From Nitrospira sp. (GTDB lineage Bacteria > Nitrospirota > Nitrospiria > Nitrospirales > Nitrospiraceae), in contig BQWY01000001.1 of NCBI GenBank assembly GCA_036984305.1, forward strand, positions 2,563,501-2,627,500: 64,000 nt of DNA, given 5' to 3'. Made by a program: the position numbers and the translations under genes. The notes beneath the pieces are model-generated. The model was not told where the DNA came from, ran no database searches, and worked only from the letters and a program-made list of their open reading frames with translations. Position 1 is the stretch's first letter; each line of letters begins with the position of its first letter. Of the stretch, positions 43,998 through 51,482 are shown piece after piece.

Positions 43998-45649
43998 TTG
44001 AGTCCTTTTTCGGGCGAGCCACCGCTCGGGCTCCCTCCTGATCCTGGCAATGTCGAACCGCTGCTTCCGCTTGTTCCACTTGACGGGCCGCTGCTCAGTC
44101 CACCGCTCCTAAAGAATCCTTGTGTCGCCGTGAATACGTATGATAATGACAGCATGACCATCTGCTTAGAAAATTGGTAGGCTCCGTTACCGTCGTTCAC
44201 AGTTGACGGATTTGGACTCGAATCAACGAAGTTTAACCAGCTATGGGTCAGACTTGCTTGCAGATTTGGGGTCACAAGGTAGTTCAGCCCCGCCGTTGTT
44301 CCATAGGTATCAGTTGCAAACACCGAGCTCTGCGATCCGCCCAGGTCCCCGATACTGCGCGCGAAATTGACCCCCAATTGTCCAGTTATCCGGTCTGTGA
44401 GCCCGAACGAGCCCTGTGCACCAAACACATGGGTTTGAATTGGACCGGACTCGGCCACATAACTCGGGAAAATCCCGTAATTGTAGCTCAAGGCAAGAAT
44501 GTACCGTCCTCTCCCTAAAATGGTGCCGGCTGCAATACTTCCCGCCTGTCCCGGAAGCCCTCCGATCGAGCCCGACCTAGCTCCCATACTCGACATGAGC
44601 ATCGGCGACGCAACCATGCGTCCACCGAACGCTCCGGCCGATTCGCCCACCCCTCGTAGCGCCGAAGAAGCCGAGGACCACGTCAACACGGCTGTGACAG
44701 ATGGCTGAATCTGCAAGGGTACGCTCTGTGAAACCCCCGAGTTCATGTTTTCATATGGCTCGAGAACAGTTGCTCCACCGCCCACGGTCGAGGCCAACTC
44801 TCGCGTCCATAGGTGAGACCATGTGCCCGTCGTGGTATGGGTTGTAAACGTACCTGAAGTCGACTGATCAAACGTCGAATAGGCATAGTTCAGTGACAGC
44901 GTATCGTTGAGCGACATTTGTCGATTGAGCCCAGCGGTCACCGTATGCCCCGTTGTGTCGAAGAGTTGGTTTTGAACCGCACTGCTCTCGAGCCCAAACT
45001 GGCCGCCAAAAGTAATATGATTGTAGGAATATCCAAAGGAGAGACTGGTCAACTGCGTCAAGGCATAGCTACCGTTCACGGACCCGGAATACGATGTGAC
45101 CCTGGCACGATTACTAACAAGTCCGGAATCAAAAGGTCCAATCGCTCCCGTTCCGATCGAGCCTGCCGTGCCGAATCCTACGCCACCGAATCCCACACCT
45201 CCACCACCAAAGGCCGATGCCGAGGGCGTAAATTGATACGTTCCGAGAACGGACAGACTGGTAATTCGCTTGGAAATGCGTTTGGCCATTTGCGTGATAT
45301 TGAGGGTTGTAGCGGCGTTGAACCCAGCAAAATCCAGATCCGGGTTATTGATGTATTTTCCGACCACTCCACCGACGGATAATGAGCCGCTCAATGAAGG
45401 ATTTGAATGAACGAGGATCAATTGTGGATTCACGAAGGTGACAAAGTCCTCCGGCGTAATCCCGGGTGCCAAGATCGATTTGGGCGCGTAGAACACGTTC
45501 GTGTCGTATGTCTCGGAGACAGAAACGATCGGGAACAGCCGCGTGTCGGCCCATGCCGATGACAGGCCCCCTGCGACGATTCCCGCTCCGATCGCAACTG
45601 CCAGCCATCCAACCCACCCTACCGCACTACTACGGAACAACGATAACAT
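43994..45649 (-). CDS. Outer-membrane beta-barrel protein, exosortase/EPS-associated
   Basis: 551 residues with a signal peptide (residues 1-35, ending SSAWADT). The mature protein consists of alternating amphipathic strands rich in aromatic, Ser, Thr and Gly residues (for example LNRQMSLNDTLSLNYAYST near 245), the pattern of a large beta-barrel. The opening FPIVSVSETYDTNVFYAP is like that of outer-membrane proteins accompanying exosortase A loci. The C terminus is a Gly/Ser/Pro-rich tail with no terminal aromatic residue, which is unusual for a barrel. It probably provides or supports the outer-membrane passage of the polymer. ATG at 45649 has AAAGGCTGGCG upstream. Confidence 0.8.
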   Translation of the reverse strand: MLSLFRSSAVGWVGWLAVAIGAGIVAGGLSSAWADTRLFPIVSVSETYDTNVFYAPKSILAPGITPEDFVTFVNPQLILVHSNPSLSGSLSVGGVVGKYINNPDLDFAGFNAATTLNITQMAKRISKRITSLSVLGTYQFTPSASAFGGGGVGFGGVGFGTAGSIGTGAIGPFDSGLVSNRARVTSYSGSVNGSYALTQLTSLSFGYSYNHITFGGQFGLESSAVQNQLFDTTGHTVTAGLNRQMSLNDTLSLNYAYSTFDQSTSGTFTTHTTTGTWSHLWTRELASTVGGGATVLEPYENMNSGVSQSVPLQIQPSVTAVLTWSSASSALRGVGESAGAFGGRMVASPMLMSSMGARSGSIGGLPGQAGSIAAGTILGRGRYILALSYNYGIFPSYVAESGPIQTHVFGAQGSFGLTDRITGQLGVNFARSIGDLGGSQSSVFATDTYGTTAGLNYLVTPNLQASLTHSWLNFVDSSPNPSTVNDGNGAYQFSKQMVMLSLSYVFTATQGFFRSGGLSSGPSSGTSGSSGSTLPGSGGSPSGGSPEKGLK

Positions 45650-46226
45650 CGCCAGCCTTTAGAACAAAATTTGCCTCCAGATTTTTCCCCAGGACAATGT
45701 CGTCATAAGGAACTGGAATCTGGACCTGCTTGGGCTCCCCATGCCCATTAGTCACCATGCGAAGCACATGCATCTTGTTCCTGGCGGCGAACTGCGTGAA
45801 TCCTCCGGCGTAAGAAATACCCTGGAGCACCGTTGCAAAGGATTTCAACGTGAACTTCCCGGGGCGGCTCACTTCCCCAAGCACATAGATGTAATAGCTA
45901 TTGATCTCTTTCACTGTAACCGAGACGGTCGGGCTGGACATGAATTCGGCGAGCCCATCTGCGATCCGCTTTGACAGTGCCTGTGCGGTCAAACCGGCGG
46001 CAGGCACGTCGCCGATAAGGGGCATCGAAATTTTCCCGTCCGGTCGAACGATCACTTCCTTCGACAACTCCTGATTACGCCACACATTTACGACAAGCAC
46101 GTCCTCCGGGCCAATCAGGAATTCTGTCGGCGCTGCAAATTTGACAGCGTAATCATCTTGTGGTCCCTGGCACGTCGCCCCCAGCGACAGCAGTGCCGCA
46201 ACCACCAAGCTAAGAAGGATTTGCAT
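45630..46226 (-). CDS. Polysaccharide export protein (Wza/GfcE-like), copy 1
   Basis: About 198 residues. After a signal-like N terminus (MQILLSLVVAALLSLGATC), the export domain starts EFLIGPEDVLVVNVWRNQEL, followed by VRPDGKISMPLIGDVPAAG and a SLBB-like segment (YIYVLGEVSRPGKF near 112). It forms the periplasmic-to-outer-membrane part of the export route. The cysteine at about residue 19 is preceded by GAT, which is a poor lipobox, so lipidation is doubtful. The frame reaches a TTG at 46244; ATG at 46226 has AGAGG and is preferred. The stop overlaps the ATG of the barrel gene by 20 bases. Confidence 0.9.
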   Translation of the reverse strand: MQILLSLVVAALLSLGATCQGPQDDYAVKFAAPTEFLIGPEDVLVVNVWRNQELSKEVIVRPDGKISMPLIGDVPAAGLTAQALSKRIADGLAEFMSSPTVSVTVKEINSYYIYVLGEVSRPGKFTLKSFATVLQGISYAGGFTQFAARNKMHVLRMVTNGHGEPKQVQIPVPYDDIVLGKNLEANFVLKAGDVIVVP

Positions 46227-46305
46227 GCTTGGCTCGCCTCTCAATAAAAACTGTTACTCGGCTGAAGAACTCTCGGCCCGAACTCGGAGAGCACCACTTA
46301 TCGAG

Positions 46306-46986
46306 TTATCGAGTCGGCAACACTACCATCGTCTCAGACGGTACAACGATGAGGTCCCCAGGCTTCAGTTCGATGTTCTGATTTTGTCCATCTCGTATGA
46401 CGATGTCGTCGTAGCTCGCTTTAATCTTCGTGAGCCCCTCCCCTTCCTTACCAAAGCGAAAGACGACAATCTTGTTGCGGGCAGCCACTTGTGTGAATCC
46501 ACCTGCGACGGTCACCGCTTGCAGAAGCGTGAGCTTGCTTTTCAAGGGAAACTTACCGGGCTTGTTGACTTCGCCCAATACATAAATTTGGTAGCTATTC
46601 ACTTCTTTGACGAGGATAGAAACCGTCGGATTCTCCATGTATGCCCTTAGACGGCTGGAAATTTCTTCCGTCAACTGCGTAGCCGTCTTTCCGACGGCGG
46701 ACACGTCACCGACCAATGGCAACGAAATCCTCCCATCCGGCCTCACCTGGACTTGCTTAGACAGATCATTGTTTTTCCAGACAGAGATCTCCAACACGTC
46801 CTCAGGACCCAGTATGTACTCGGGTGTCACGATGAGCTGAGAATTTTCCTTTCCCGCCATTGACGACTTGTGCACACTTGTCGCTGAGCCGGTCGATGCC
46901 GATGTCTGCTCTCCAGATTCAGCGTGTGCGGGACCAACCAACACGGAGAACAGTACCAACAGCATCGTGTGTGCAATGACACTCAT
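46306..46986 (-). CDS. Polysaccharide export protein (Wza-like), copy 2
   Basis: About 226 residues. A signal peptide ends at PAHA-ES (near 24) with no cysteine, so it is a soluble periplasmic or peripheral protein rather than a lipoprotein. The export domain shows YILGPEDVLEISVWKNNDL, VRPDGRISLPLVGDVSAVG and YQIYVLGEVNKPGKF, closely matching copy 1. It is the first gene of the EPS run. ATG at 46986 with AAGGGGGAAGTA upstream is chosen over the longer frame to 47058. Two Wza-type proteins in one locus may stack or serve alternative stages of export. Confidence 0.9.
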   Translation of the reverse strand: MSVIAHTMLLVLFSVLVGPAHAESGEQTSASTGSATSVHKSSMAGKENSQLIVTPEYILGPEDVLEISVWKNNDLSKQVQVRPDGRISLPLVGDVSAVGKTATQLTEEISSRLRAYMENPTVSILVKEVNSYQIYVLGEVNKPGKFPLKSKLTLLQAVTVAGGFTQVAARNKIVVFRFGKEGEGLTKIKASYDDIVIRDGQNQNIELKPGDLIVVPSETMVVLPTR

Positions 46987-47036
46987 TACTTCCCCCTTAC
47001 ACAAGGAATGTGGACAAATACGGCAATATCGGTCCC

Positions 47037-47055
47037 GTCGATCTACCAGATCGAC
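47037..47055. promoter_or_regulatory. 19-base perfect inverted repeat upstream of the EPS run
   Basis: GTCGATCT-ACC-AGATCGAC has perfect 8-base arms around a 3-base centre. It lies 51 bases upstream of the ATG of the first Wza-like gene and just downstream of the candidate extended -10 at 47090-47098. An operator for a dimeric regulator, or a hairpin in the mRNA leader, are both possible. It has no T run after it. Confidence 0.5.
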
Positions 47056-47089
47056 CATGATGCATTAATCTTGAGCCGTCAGCGTAACA

Positions 47090-47098
47090 AGTATATCA
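47090..47098 (-). promoter_or_regulatory. Candidate extended -10 promoter for the EPS run
   Basis: On the minus strand the sequence reads TTGATATACT: TATACT at 47095-47090 preceded by TG at the extended -10 position. The -35 position (TCGGGT) is poor, so an activator would be needed. The start point would give a leader of about 95 bases before the first Wza-like gene. Confidence 0.3.
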
Positions 47099-47323
47099 AG
47101 GATTTCTGAACAACCCGATCTCGAAATTAGTATGTATCTACTGAGCTCTCTCTAGAGAAAAGAGGCACCTGTCGCTTACGCCTCCGAAAGACACTTGTCT
47201 GCTATAGAAACCCGTGATGACGACGCCTCTATCACATACGACATATTCTGGTAGCCTGACAGTGTGCCCCCAAAGGAAACTCCCCTGCGTTGAAACCGAA
47301 CCTCAAGCTCGTTGGTCAGGAAT

Positions 47324-47338
47324 GCAAGTTCGGTGCGC
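47324..47338 (-). promoter_or_regulatory. Weak sigma54-like match
   Basis: The minus strand shows GCGCAC-N5-TTGCA: the -12 element TTGCA and the spacing fit sigma54, but the -24 element lacks the first G of the conserved GG. It would read toward the EPS run with a leader of over 300 bases. Listed because exosortase-type EPS loci are often under sigma54 control; support is weak. Confidence 0.15.
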
Positions 47339-47576
47339 GAAAATGCACACCCGAGTCAAACCCGCTCGACATTACACAATGCCTCTCGTCTAACCTCAAG
47401 GATCATAACGGAATTTCATAGCTGGTTAGAGGTGGCTAGACTTTCCAGTAGCCCCAGTACTTAGAGGTCGACCTAAGGGGCAGAACGTTGAAAAACGATG
47501 ATGATGCAGAGAATAGTCTTTTTATCAGGTGATCACAATACCCCTGCAGGTATCAGTTCAAAAGATGGGCATGAAG

Positions 47577-47605
47577 TTGACTCCCCCGAAAGTGTTAGGT
47601 ATTAT
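47577..47605 (+). promoter_or_regulatory. Sigma70-type promoter for the luxR-type gene
   Basis: TTGACT (47577-47582) and TATTAT (47600-47605) are separated by exactly 17 bases. Each hexamer differs from consensus at one position. Transcription would begin near 47612, about 70 bases before the ATG of the regulator. Confidence 0.7.
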
Positions 47606-47680
47606 TTCCTTTAGGGGGGACGGCCAACGTGGAATGGTCGAAGCTCTCGTTTTTTCAAAAACTTATGAGATAGGACTCTC

Positions 47681-48301
47681 ATGCAAACGTCAAACAGCCT
47701 CGATAGCTCTCCGCAGGGTCAGATGGACACGATCACCGACCAGAGAGCTGGCCCGGGAATTATTGTGCTCTCCTCTTCCCTTCAATTGTTGCATATGAAC
47801 CGCCAGGCTTCTGAGTTATGCAAAAAAATCAACAAGGTGGAGCACTCAGGTGACAACTCAAAACAGGCGCACGGAGTCCTGCCGACTGCACTCACCGAGC
47901 TTTCGTCTGAGATTATTAAGGCTCTCACCGTACGCACAGAGGCTAAAGATTGGGAACAGTTTGAAGTCAAACGTCTCGCTGGCGCATCGGAGCAACCTAT
48001 TCTCCTACGTGGTTTCGGATTGCCTGATCGGGGCGGTATCAGCAATTCCCGCCTTGTCATTACCATGGAAGAGGTCGGGCGCCGTCAACAATTCAATACG
48101 GATCAGGCTAAGGAACGATTTCAGTTGACCAACCGCGAACAGGCGGTAGTCGAACATCTCGCAAAGGGATGGACAAACAAAGAGATCGCCAATGCCCTCA
48201 ACATTACCGAACAAACAGTGAAAGAACACATCAAGCACATTATGAGAAAGACTAACTCCACCACTCGCACTGGAATTCTTGCGCAGATTTTTCGATCCTA
48301 A
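47681..48301 (+). CDS. LuxR-family transcriptional regulator with PAS-like N-terminal region
   Basis: 206 residues. The C-terminal HTH (about 147-203) has the LuxR signature LTNREQAVVEHLAKGWTNKE followed by IANALNITEQTVKEHIKHI, with the helix pair intact. The N-terminal 130 residues (GIIVLSSSLQLLHMNRQA near 26, then RLVITMEEVGRRQQ near 124) look like a small PAS-type sensor, without a receiver Asp. It stands divergent to the EPS run and is probably its regulator. ATG at 47681 has ATAGGACTCTC upstream. It does not contain an autoinducer-binding domain that I can see, so quorum sensing should not be assumed. Confidence 0.85.
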   Translation: MQTSNSLDSSPQGQMDTITDQRAGPGIIVLSSSLQLLHMNRQASELCKKINKVEHSGDNSKQAHGVLPTALTELSSEIIKALTVRTEAKDWEQFEVKRLAGASEQPILLRGFGLPDRGGISNSRLVITMEEVGRRQQFNTDQAKERFQLTNREQAVVEHLAKGWTNKEIANALNITEQTVKEHIKHIMRKTNSTTRTGILAQIFRS

Positions 48302-48324
48302 AAAGCATTGGACTGTACTATAAA

Positions 48325-48340
48325 ATCCACACCTGTGGAT
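48325..48340. promoter_or_regulatory. 16-base perfect palindrome after the luxR-type gene
   Basis: ATCCACA-CC-TGTGGAT has perfect 7-base arms with a 2-base centre. It lies 24 bases after the stop of the regulator. With the second palindrome 8 bases further on, it may be an operator pair or a weak terminator; there is no T run. Confidence 0.45.
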
Positions 48341-48347
48341 CATTCAT

Positions 48348-48365
48348 ATCACACCCTGGTGTGAT
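48348..48365. promoter_or_regulatory. 18-base perfect palindrome upstream of the lipoprotein gene
   Basis: ATCACACC-CT-GGTGTGAT has perfect 8-base arms with a 2-base centre. It is 98 bases upstream of the lipoprotein ATG. Its outer half-sites (ATC...GAT) resemble the palindrome at 48325-48340, and the centres are 24 bases apart, about two helical turns, which suits cooperative binding. Confidence 0.45.
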
Positions 48366-48462
48366 GCCTGTCTCTTCTAAACGCCGCTCGTTTCATTTCA
48401 TTTTATTTTCAGCTACTTATAGATTCGAGCCGTCTGGCCTCCCTATTGCTTCATGCTAGGGT

Positions 48463-48993
48463 ATGAAGCGCACTACAATTGGTTTGAGCTGGATAGCCCC
48501 CATTATCGTCTGTGCTTTGTCTCTTCCTGGATGTCAAACTGGTCTCAATACCCTACAGAGCGAAAAGTCAGCGGGTACTGAGTTCGGGGCCCTGTGGACC
48601 ACTTACCGTGCATGTCGAACCAGCGATGATTTGCAGACAGTCACGACCCACGTCGATTCACTTAGAAAGCTCGTCCCCACTTCTCTGACTTCCAAGTCTG
48701 GGGTTGTCACAGACTCCAATTCCTTTCAATTCGCCTCATTGTTCAAGGCGAATGAACCACGGCTTTCGGCTGACCCGCAGGTCATGGCCCTGGACTGTTG
48801 GCTTCACGCGGGCCACCTTGCTGCGGCCACCGGACAACACGAACTTGCTTTCGCACTTTACTCAGAGGTACTCCGCTCGCCTCGGACACCGGCAACCCAT
48901 TACTACCTCGGCGTCGCCCAAGCTCGGCTCATGACGCTTCCCGGATCGCTCCACGCCTCCCACGTCGCGTCGTCTTCTTACCCTCCAAACTGA
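48463..48993 (+). CDS. Small lipoprotein, function unknown
   Basis: 176 residues. A short basic N terminus and a hydrophobic stretch lead to a lipobox LPGC with Cys24, so it should be lipidated. The rest contains LDCWLHAGHLAAATGQHELAFALY near 110-133 and YYLGVAQARL near 147, which read like a TPR-type helical pair. I do not recognise a family. It is on the same strand as the luxR-type gene, after two palindromes, and may belong to the same control circuit. Its stop is 27 bases from the convergent glgA stop. Confidence 0.7.
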   Translation: MKRTTIGLSWIAPIIVCALSLPGCQTGLNTLQSEKSAGTEFGALWTTYRACRTSDDLQTVTTHVDSLRKLVPTSLTSKSGVVTDSNSFQFASLFKANEPRLSADPQVMALDCWLHAGHLAAATGQHELAFALYSEVLRSPRTPATHYYLGVAQARLMTLPGSLHASHVASSSYPPN

Positions 48994-49020
48994 CCCCCCA
49001 CCTCGCAACCTTTCACACTG

Positions 49021-50514
49021 TCACGACCGTGTGGCTACTGCCTCATACGCCTTTGCATATTGCCTGGCCGACTCTTCCCAACTGAAGTCAACCTGCATCC
49101 CCCTCAGAATGAGGTTCGACCACAGTACCTTGCTTCTGTATTTGGTGAGCGCAGAGTCGATGACTGTCGCCAACGCCGTCCCTGAAGGTTCATCGAACAG
49201 GAAACCAGTTGACTTCCGTCGTCTGGGAGAGTCCGCCACGCCTACGACAGTATCCGCTAATCCACCTGTGCGTCGAACGATGGGAACAGTCCCATACCGA
49301 AGGCTGTACAATTGCGTCAGTCCGCATGGCTCGTAGCGTGACGGAACGAGGAACATATCCGCCCCTGCCTGAATACGGTGTGACAGCCCTTCGTCGAATT
49401 TAATGAACACTTTCACCTTGTCGGCATGCCGCGCCTCTAACGCCGAGAGCTGGGCTTCGAGATCAGGGTCTCCCGTCCCGAGCACGACCAGTTGCACCTC
49501 TCGTTCAAGGACTATCGAGGCCGCGTCTATAACCAGATCAATCCCCTTTTGCGAAACGAGCCGTGATACCACTGCCAATAAAGGGACCTTGCGTATCGGC
49601 AATCCGCATTCTTCCTGAAGCGCAGATTTGCAAGTAGCCTTGCCGCTTCGATCCGCAATCGAGTACCTTGCAGCAATCCATGGGTCCGTCTCCGGATTCC
49701 ATACGACCGTATCTATGCCGTTCACGATTCCAGTGAGGTGGTCACCCCGCTCGCGGAGCACGCCCTCGAGCCCAAATCCGTATTCGGCTGTTTGAATTTC
49801 ACGACAATAAGTCGGGCTCACCGTTGTGAGTGCGTCGGCAAAAATGATCCCCCCCTTCAGAACATTGACGGACCCATAAAATTCGAGCGTGCGGGGCGTA
49901 AAACGATCCAGAGGCAACCCGAGAGACTCGAACTGTTCACCAGGGAATATGCCTTGGTATCCAATATTATGAATGGTCAGAAGCGTGCGCGTGACCGACA
50001 CGCGCGAGCGATTCGACACCTCGGATTTGAGGTACACGGGCAACAGACTGGTTTGCCAATCGTGGCCATGCACCACATCCGGGATCCACCCGTCCACTTT
50101 CTCCCAGAGAGCCATCAATTCAAGAACAGCGCTGCAAAAAAAGGCGAACCGGGCCAGATTGTCCGGATAATCTTTCCCGGATTCCTGATACAGCCCGGAC
50201 CGTGCATAGTACTCATCCTTTCTAATAGTGAAAAACTTCGGCCGTCTATTGCCTTCTGCACCCATCGCGCGGAGTGCGACTTCTTCCGCTGTTGCCGTTC
50301 CAGTCATCAGCCCTCTGCGCACATCCAGCATATGGGGGCCTATGACACTCACAACGTGATTCCCGATAGAGGAATACCGAGGCAACACGATACGAACATC
50401 ATGCCCAAGCTCAGCCAGGGCGAACGACAAGCCCGAAACCATGTCCGCCAAACCACCGGTCTTCGCCAGCGGGGACACTTCGGAGGTTACCATGAGGATC
50501 TTTAAGGGCTTCAT
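49021..50514 (-). CDS. glgA: Glycogen synthase (ADP-glucose type)
   Basis: 497 residues, full length for bacterial GT5 glycogen synthases. SEVSPLAKTGGLADM near 11-25 holds the KTGGL substrate motif. HDWQTSLLPVYL near 155, TIHNIGYQGIFP near 186, and the donor-side VSRLVSQKGIDLV near 320 and PSRYEPCGLTQLY near 395 (with EX7E as EPCGLTQLY) are all conserved. It elongates alpha-1,4-glucan from ADP-glucose in the cytoplasm. It starts the housekeeping part of the window and is not coupled to EPS genes. ATG at 50514 lacks a strong ribosome site. No other glg gene is adjacent. Confidence 0.95.
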   Translation of the reverse strand: MKPLKILMVTSEVSPLAKTGGLADMVSGLSFALAELGHDVRIVLPRYSSIGNHVVSVIGPHMLDVRRGLMTGTATAEEVALRAMGAEGNRRPKFFTIRKDEYYARSGLYQESGKDYPDNLARFAFFCSAVLELMALWEKVDGWIPDVVHGHDWQTSLLPVYLKSEVSNRSRVSVTRTLLTIHNIGYQGIFPGEQFESLGLPLDRFTPRTLEFYGSVNVLKGGIIFADALTTVSPTYCREIQTAEYGFGLEGVLRERGDHLTGIVNGIDTVVWNPETDPWIAARYSIADRSGKATCKSALQEECGLPIRKVPLLAVVSRLVSQKGIDLVIDAASIVLEREVQLVVLGTGDPDLEAQLSALEARHADKVKVFIKFDEGLSHRIQAGADMFLVPSRYEPCGLTQLYSLRYGTVPIVRRTGGLADTVVGVADSPRRRKSTGFLFDEPSGTALATVIDSALTKYRSKVLWSNLILRGMQVDFSWEESARQYAKAYEAVATRS

Positions 50515-50563
50515 CCGAAATCACTAGGCAGGGGGAACCATCAACATGGAGATGACCAGCCCG

Positions 50564-51046
50564 TTAAGGTCGTTTCCCCGATCCTTCGAGCCGAGTCCTG
50601 AACAAGGAGTCGCGTTGCCATTGCTTTCCCAGCGCATGAATTGCCTCGGGTGGCATGTGTTCATGGTAGACCAGTCGATCCTCGTAAAATCCCAGTAGCG
50701 TTTCGCGATCCGCGTACGCGAGAAACAGACCGTCCCCCAGGACCATTGATAGGTCCCACTCCTTCGGGTATTCGCCGAGGCCGACTCGAAACTCCGGTAT
50801 CCAATTGCCAGTGGTCAACGGATAAAACTGCGTTCTTTGCACGAGCGAATAATCCGGCGTTCCCCACTCCTTCAATACGGCCTCGCTCACAATCTGATGG
50901 TGACGCCATTCGCCTCGCGCCACCATCCCGGTTTGTTCGTCCAGCGACGGCAACCTAGAACAGGCCACGGCCAGCACCATGCCAAGCAAGACACCCGCCG
51001 CCCTACAAACTTTGAACTGTCGCATCCGTGGACGCCGGCGCTCCAT
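50564..51046 (-). CDS. Small lipoprotein, function unknown
   Basis: About 160 residues. A basic N terminus and hydrophobic stretch lead to LAVACS with Cys29 as lipidation site. The mature part has TPDYSLVQRTQFYPLTTGNW near 65-85 and LFLAYADRETLLGFYEDRLV near 110-130; I do not recognise the family. The frame runs to 51181, but ATG at 51046 has AGGAGG at 9 bases and gives a proper lipoprotein signal. It lies 25 bases after the DUF971 gene and likely shares its transcript. Confidence 0.7.
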   Translation of the reverse strand: MERRRPRMRQFKVCRAAGVLLGMVLAVACSRLPSLDEQTGMVARGEWRHHQIVSEAVLKEWGTPDYSLVQRTQFYPLTTGNWIPEFRVGLGEYPKEWDLSMVLGDGLFLAYADRETLLGFYEDRLVYHEHMPPEAIHALGKQWQRDSLFRTRLEGSGKRP

Positions 51047-51071
51047 TTCCACAGACCTCCTGGTTGCATTG

Positions 51072-51431
51072 TTACAAAAGGCGGCGACTTCTTGTTGATT
51101 CAGGTTGAACGGAGCAGCATAGCCGACACTGACACAGTTTTCGTAGAAACGGGAAAGAATAAATACCGGTATCGTGGCCATCGCCGAACGTAAAGCGTAG
51201 CGCGTAACGTCCCACGGGCTCTACATCCTTCATCATAATGAGCAGTGGCACATCATCGGACTTGAGCTTCAGTTCCCCCGTCCATTCATCAGTGCACGCG
51301 GCACAAGGGCAATGCAGTCGTAGATGACGGACGGGATAGACCCCCGCATGTCCGTCCGACCAATCGATTCCCAAGACACCATTTTCGATCCATCGCATGT
51401 CTCGGGGTTCCAACGCCGCGGTGTTCGTCAC
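51072..51431 (-). CDS. DUF971 domain protein
   Basis: 119 residues, the usual size of stand-alone DUF971 proteins, which resemble the N-terminal domain of gamma-butyrobetaine hydroxylase. The pattern GVLGIDWSDGHAGVYPVRHL followed by LHCPCAACTDEWTG is the family core; the cysteines may bind metal. An extra Cys-rich tail (LCQCRLCC) is present. Members are linked to iron-sulfur or ParA-like (Mrp) proteins in other genomes, but none is adjacent here. It sits between recO and the small lipoprotein gene. Confidence 0.8.
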   Translation of the reverse strand: MTNTAALEPRDMRWIENGVLGIDWSDGHAGVYPVRHLRLHCPCAACTDEWTGELKLKSDDVPLLIMMKDVEPVGRYALRFTFGDGHDTGIYSFPFLRKLCQCRLCCSVQPESTRSRRLL

Positions 51432-51482
51432 TCCCGTTTCCTCCTCCCACCCGGGCCGAATGTAATCCTCACCGCTGCCGTA

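Larger units (their letters stand above)
46987..47680. other. Divergent control region between the EPS run and the luxR-type gene
   Basis: 694 bases, AT-richer than the flanking genes and without a convincing gene. It contains a sigma70-type promoter for the plus-strand regulator (47577-47605), a 19-base perfect inverted repeat (47037-47055), a TGATATACT extended -10 for the EPS side (47090-47098 minus), a 10-base palindrome at 47149-47158, and a weak sigma54-like match at 47324-47338 (minus). Both transcription units start here, so this is the obvious place for EPS control. Confidence 0.65.

Noticed and set aside
47529-47798. 89-codon plus-strand frame overlapping the luxR-type start
   Set aside because: It starts upstream of the mapped -10 for the regulator, has no ribosome site and no recognisable product.
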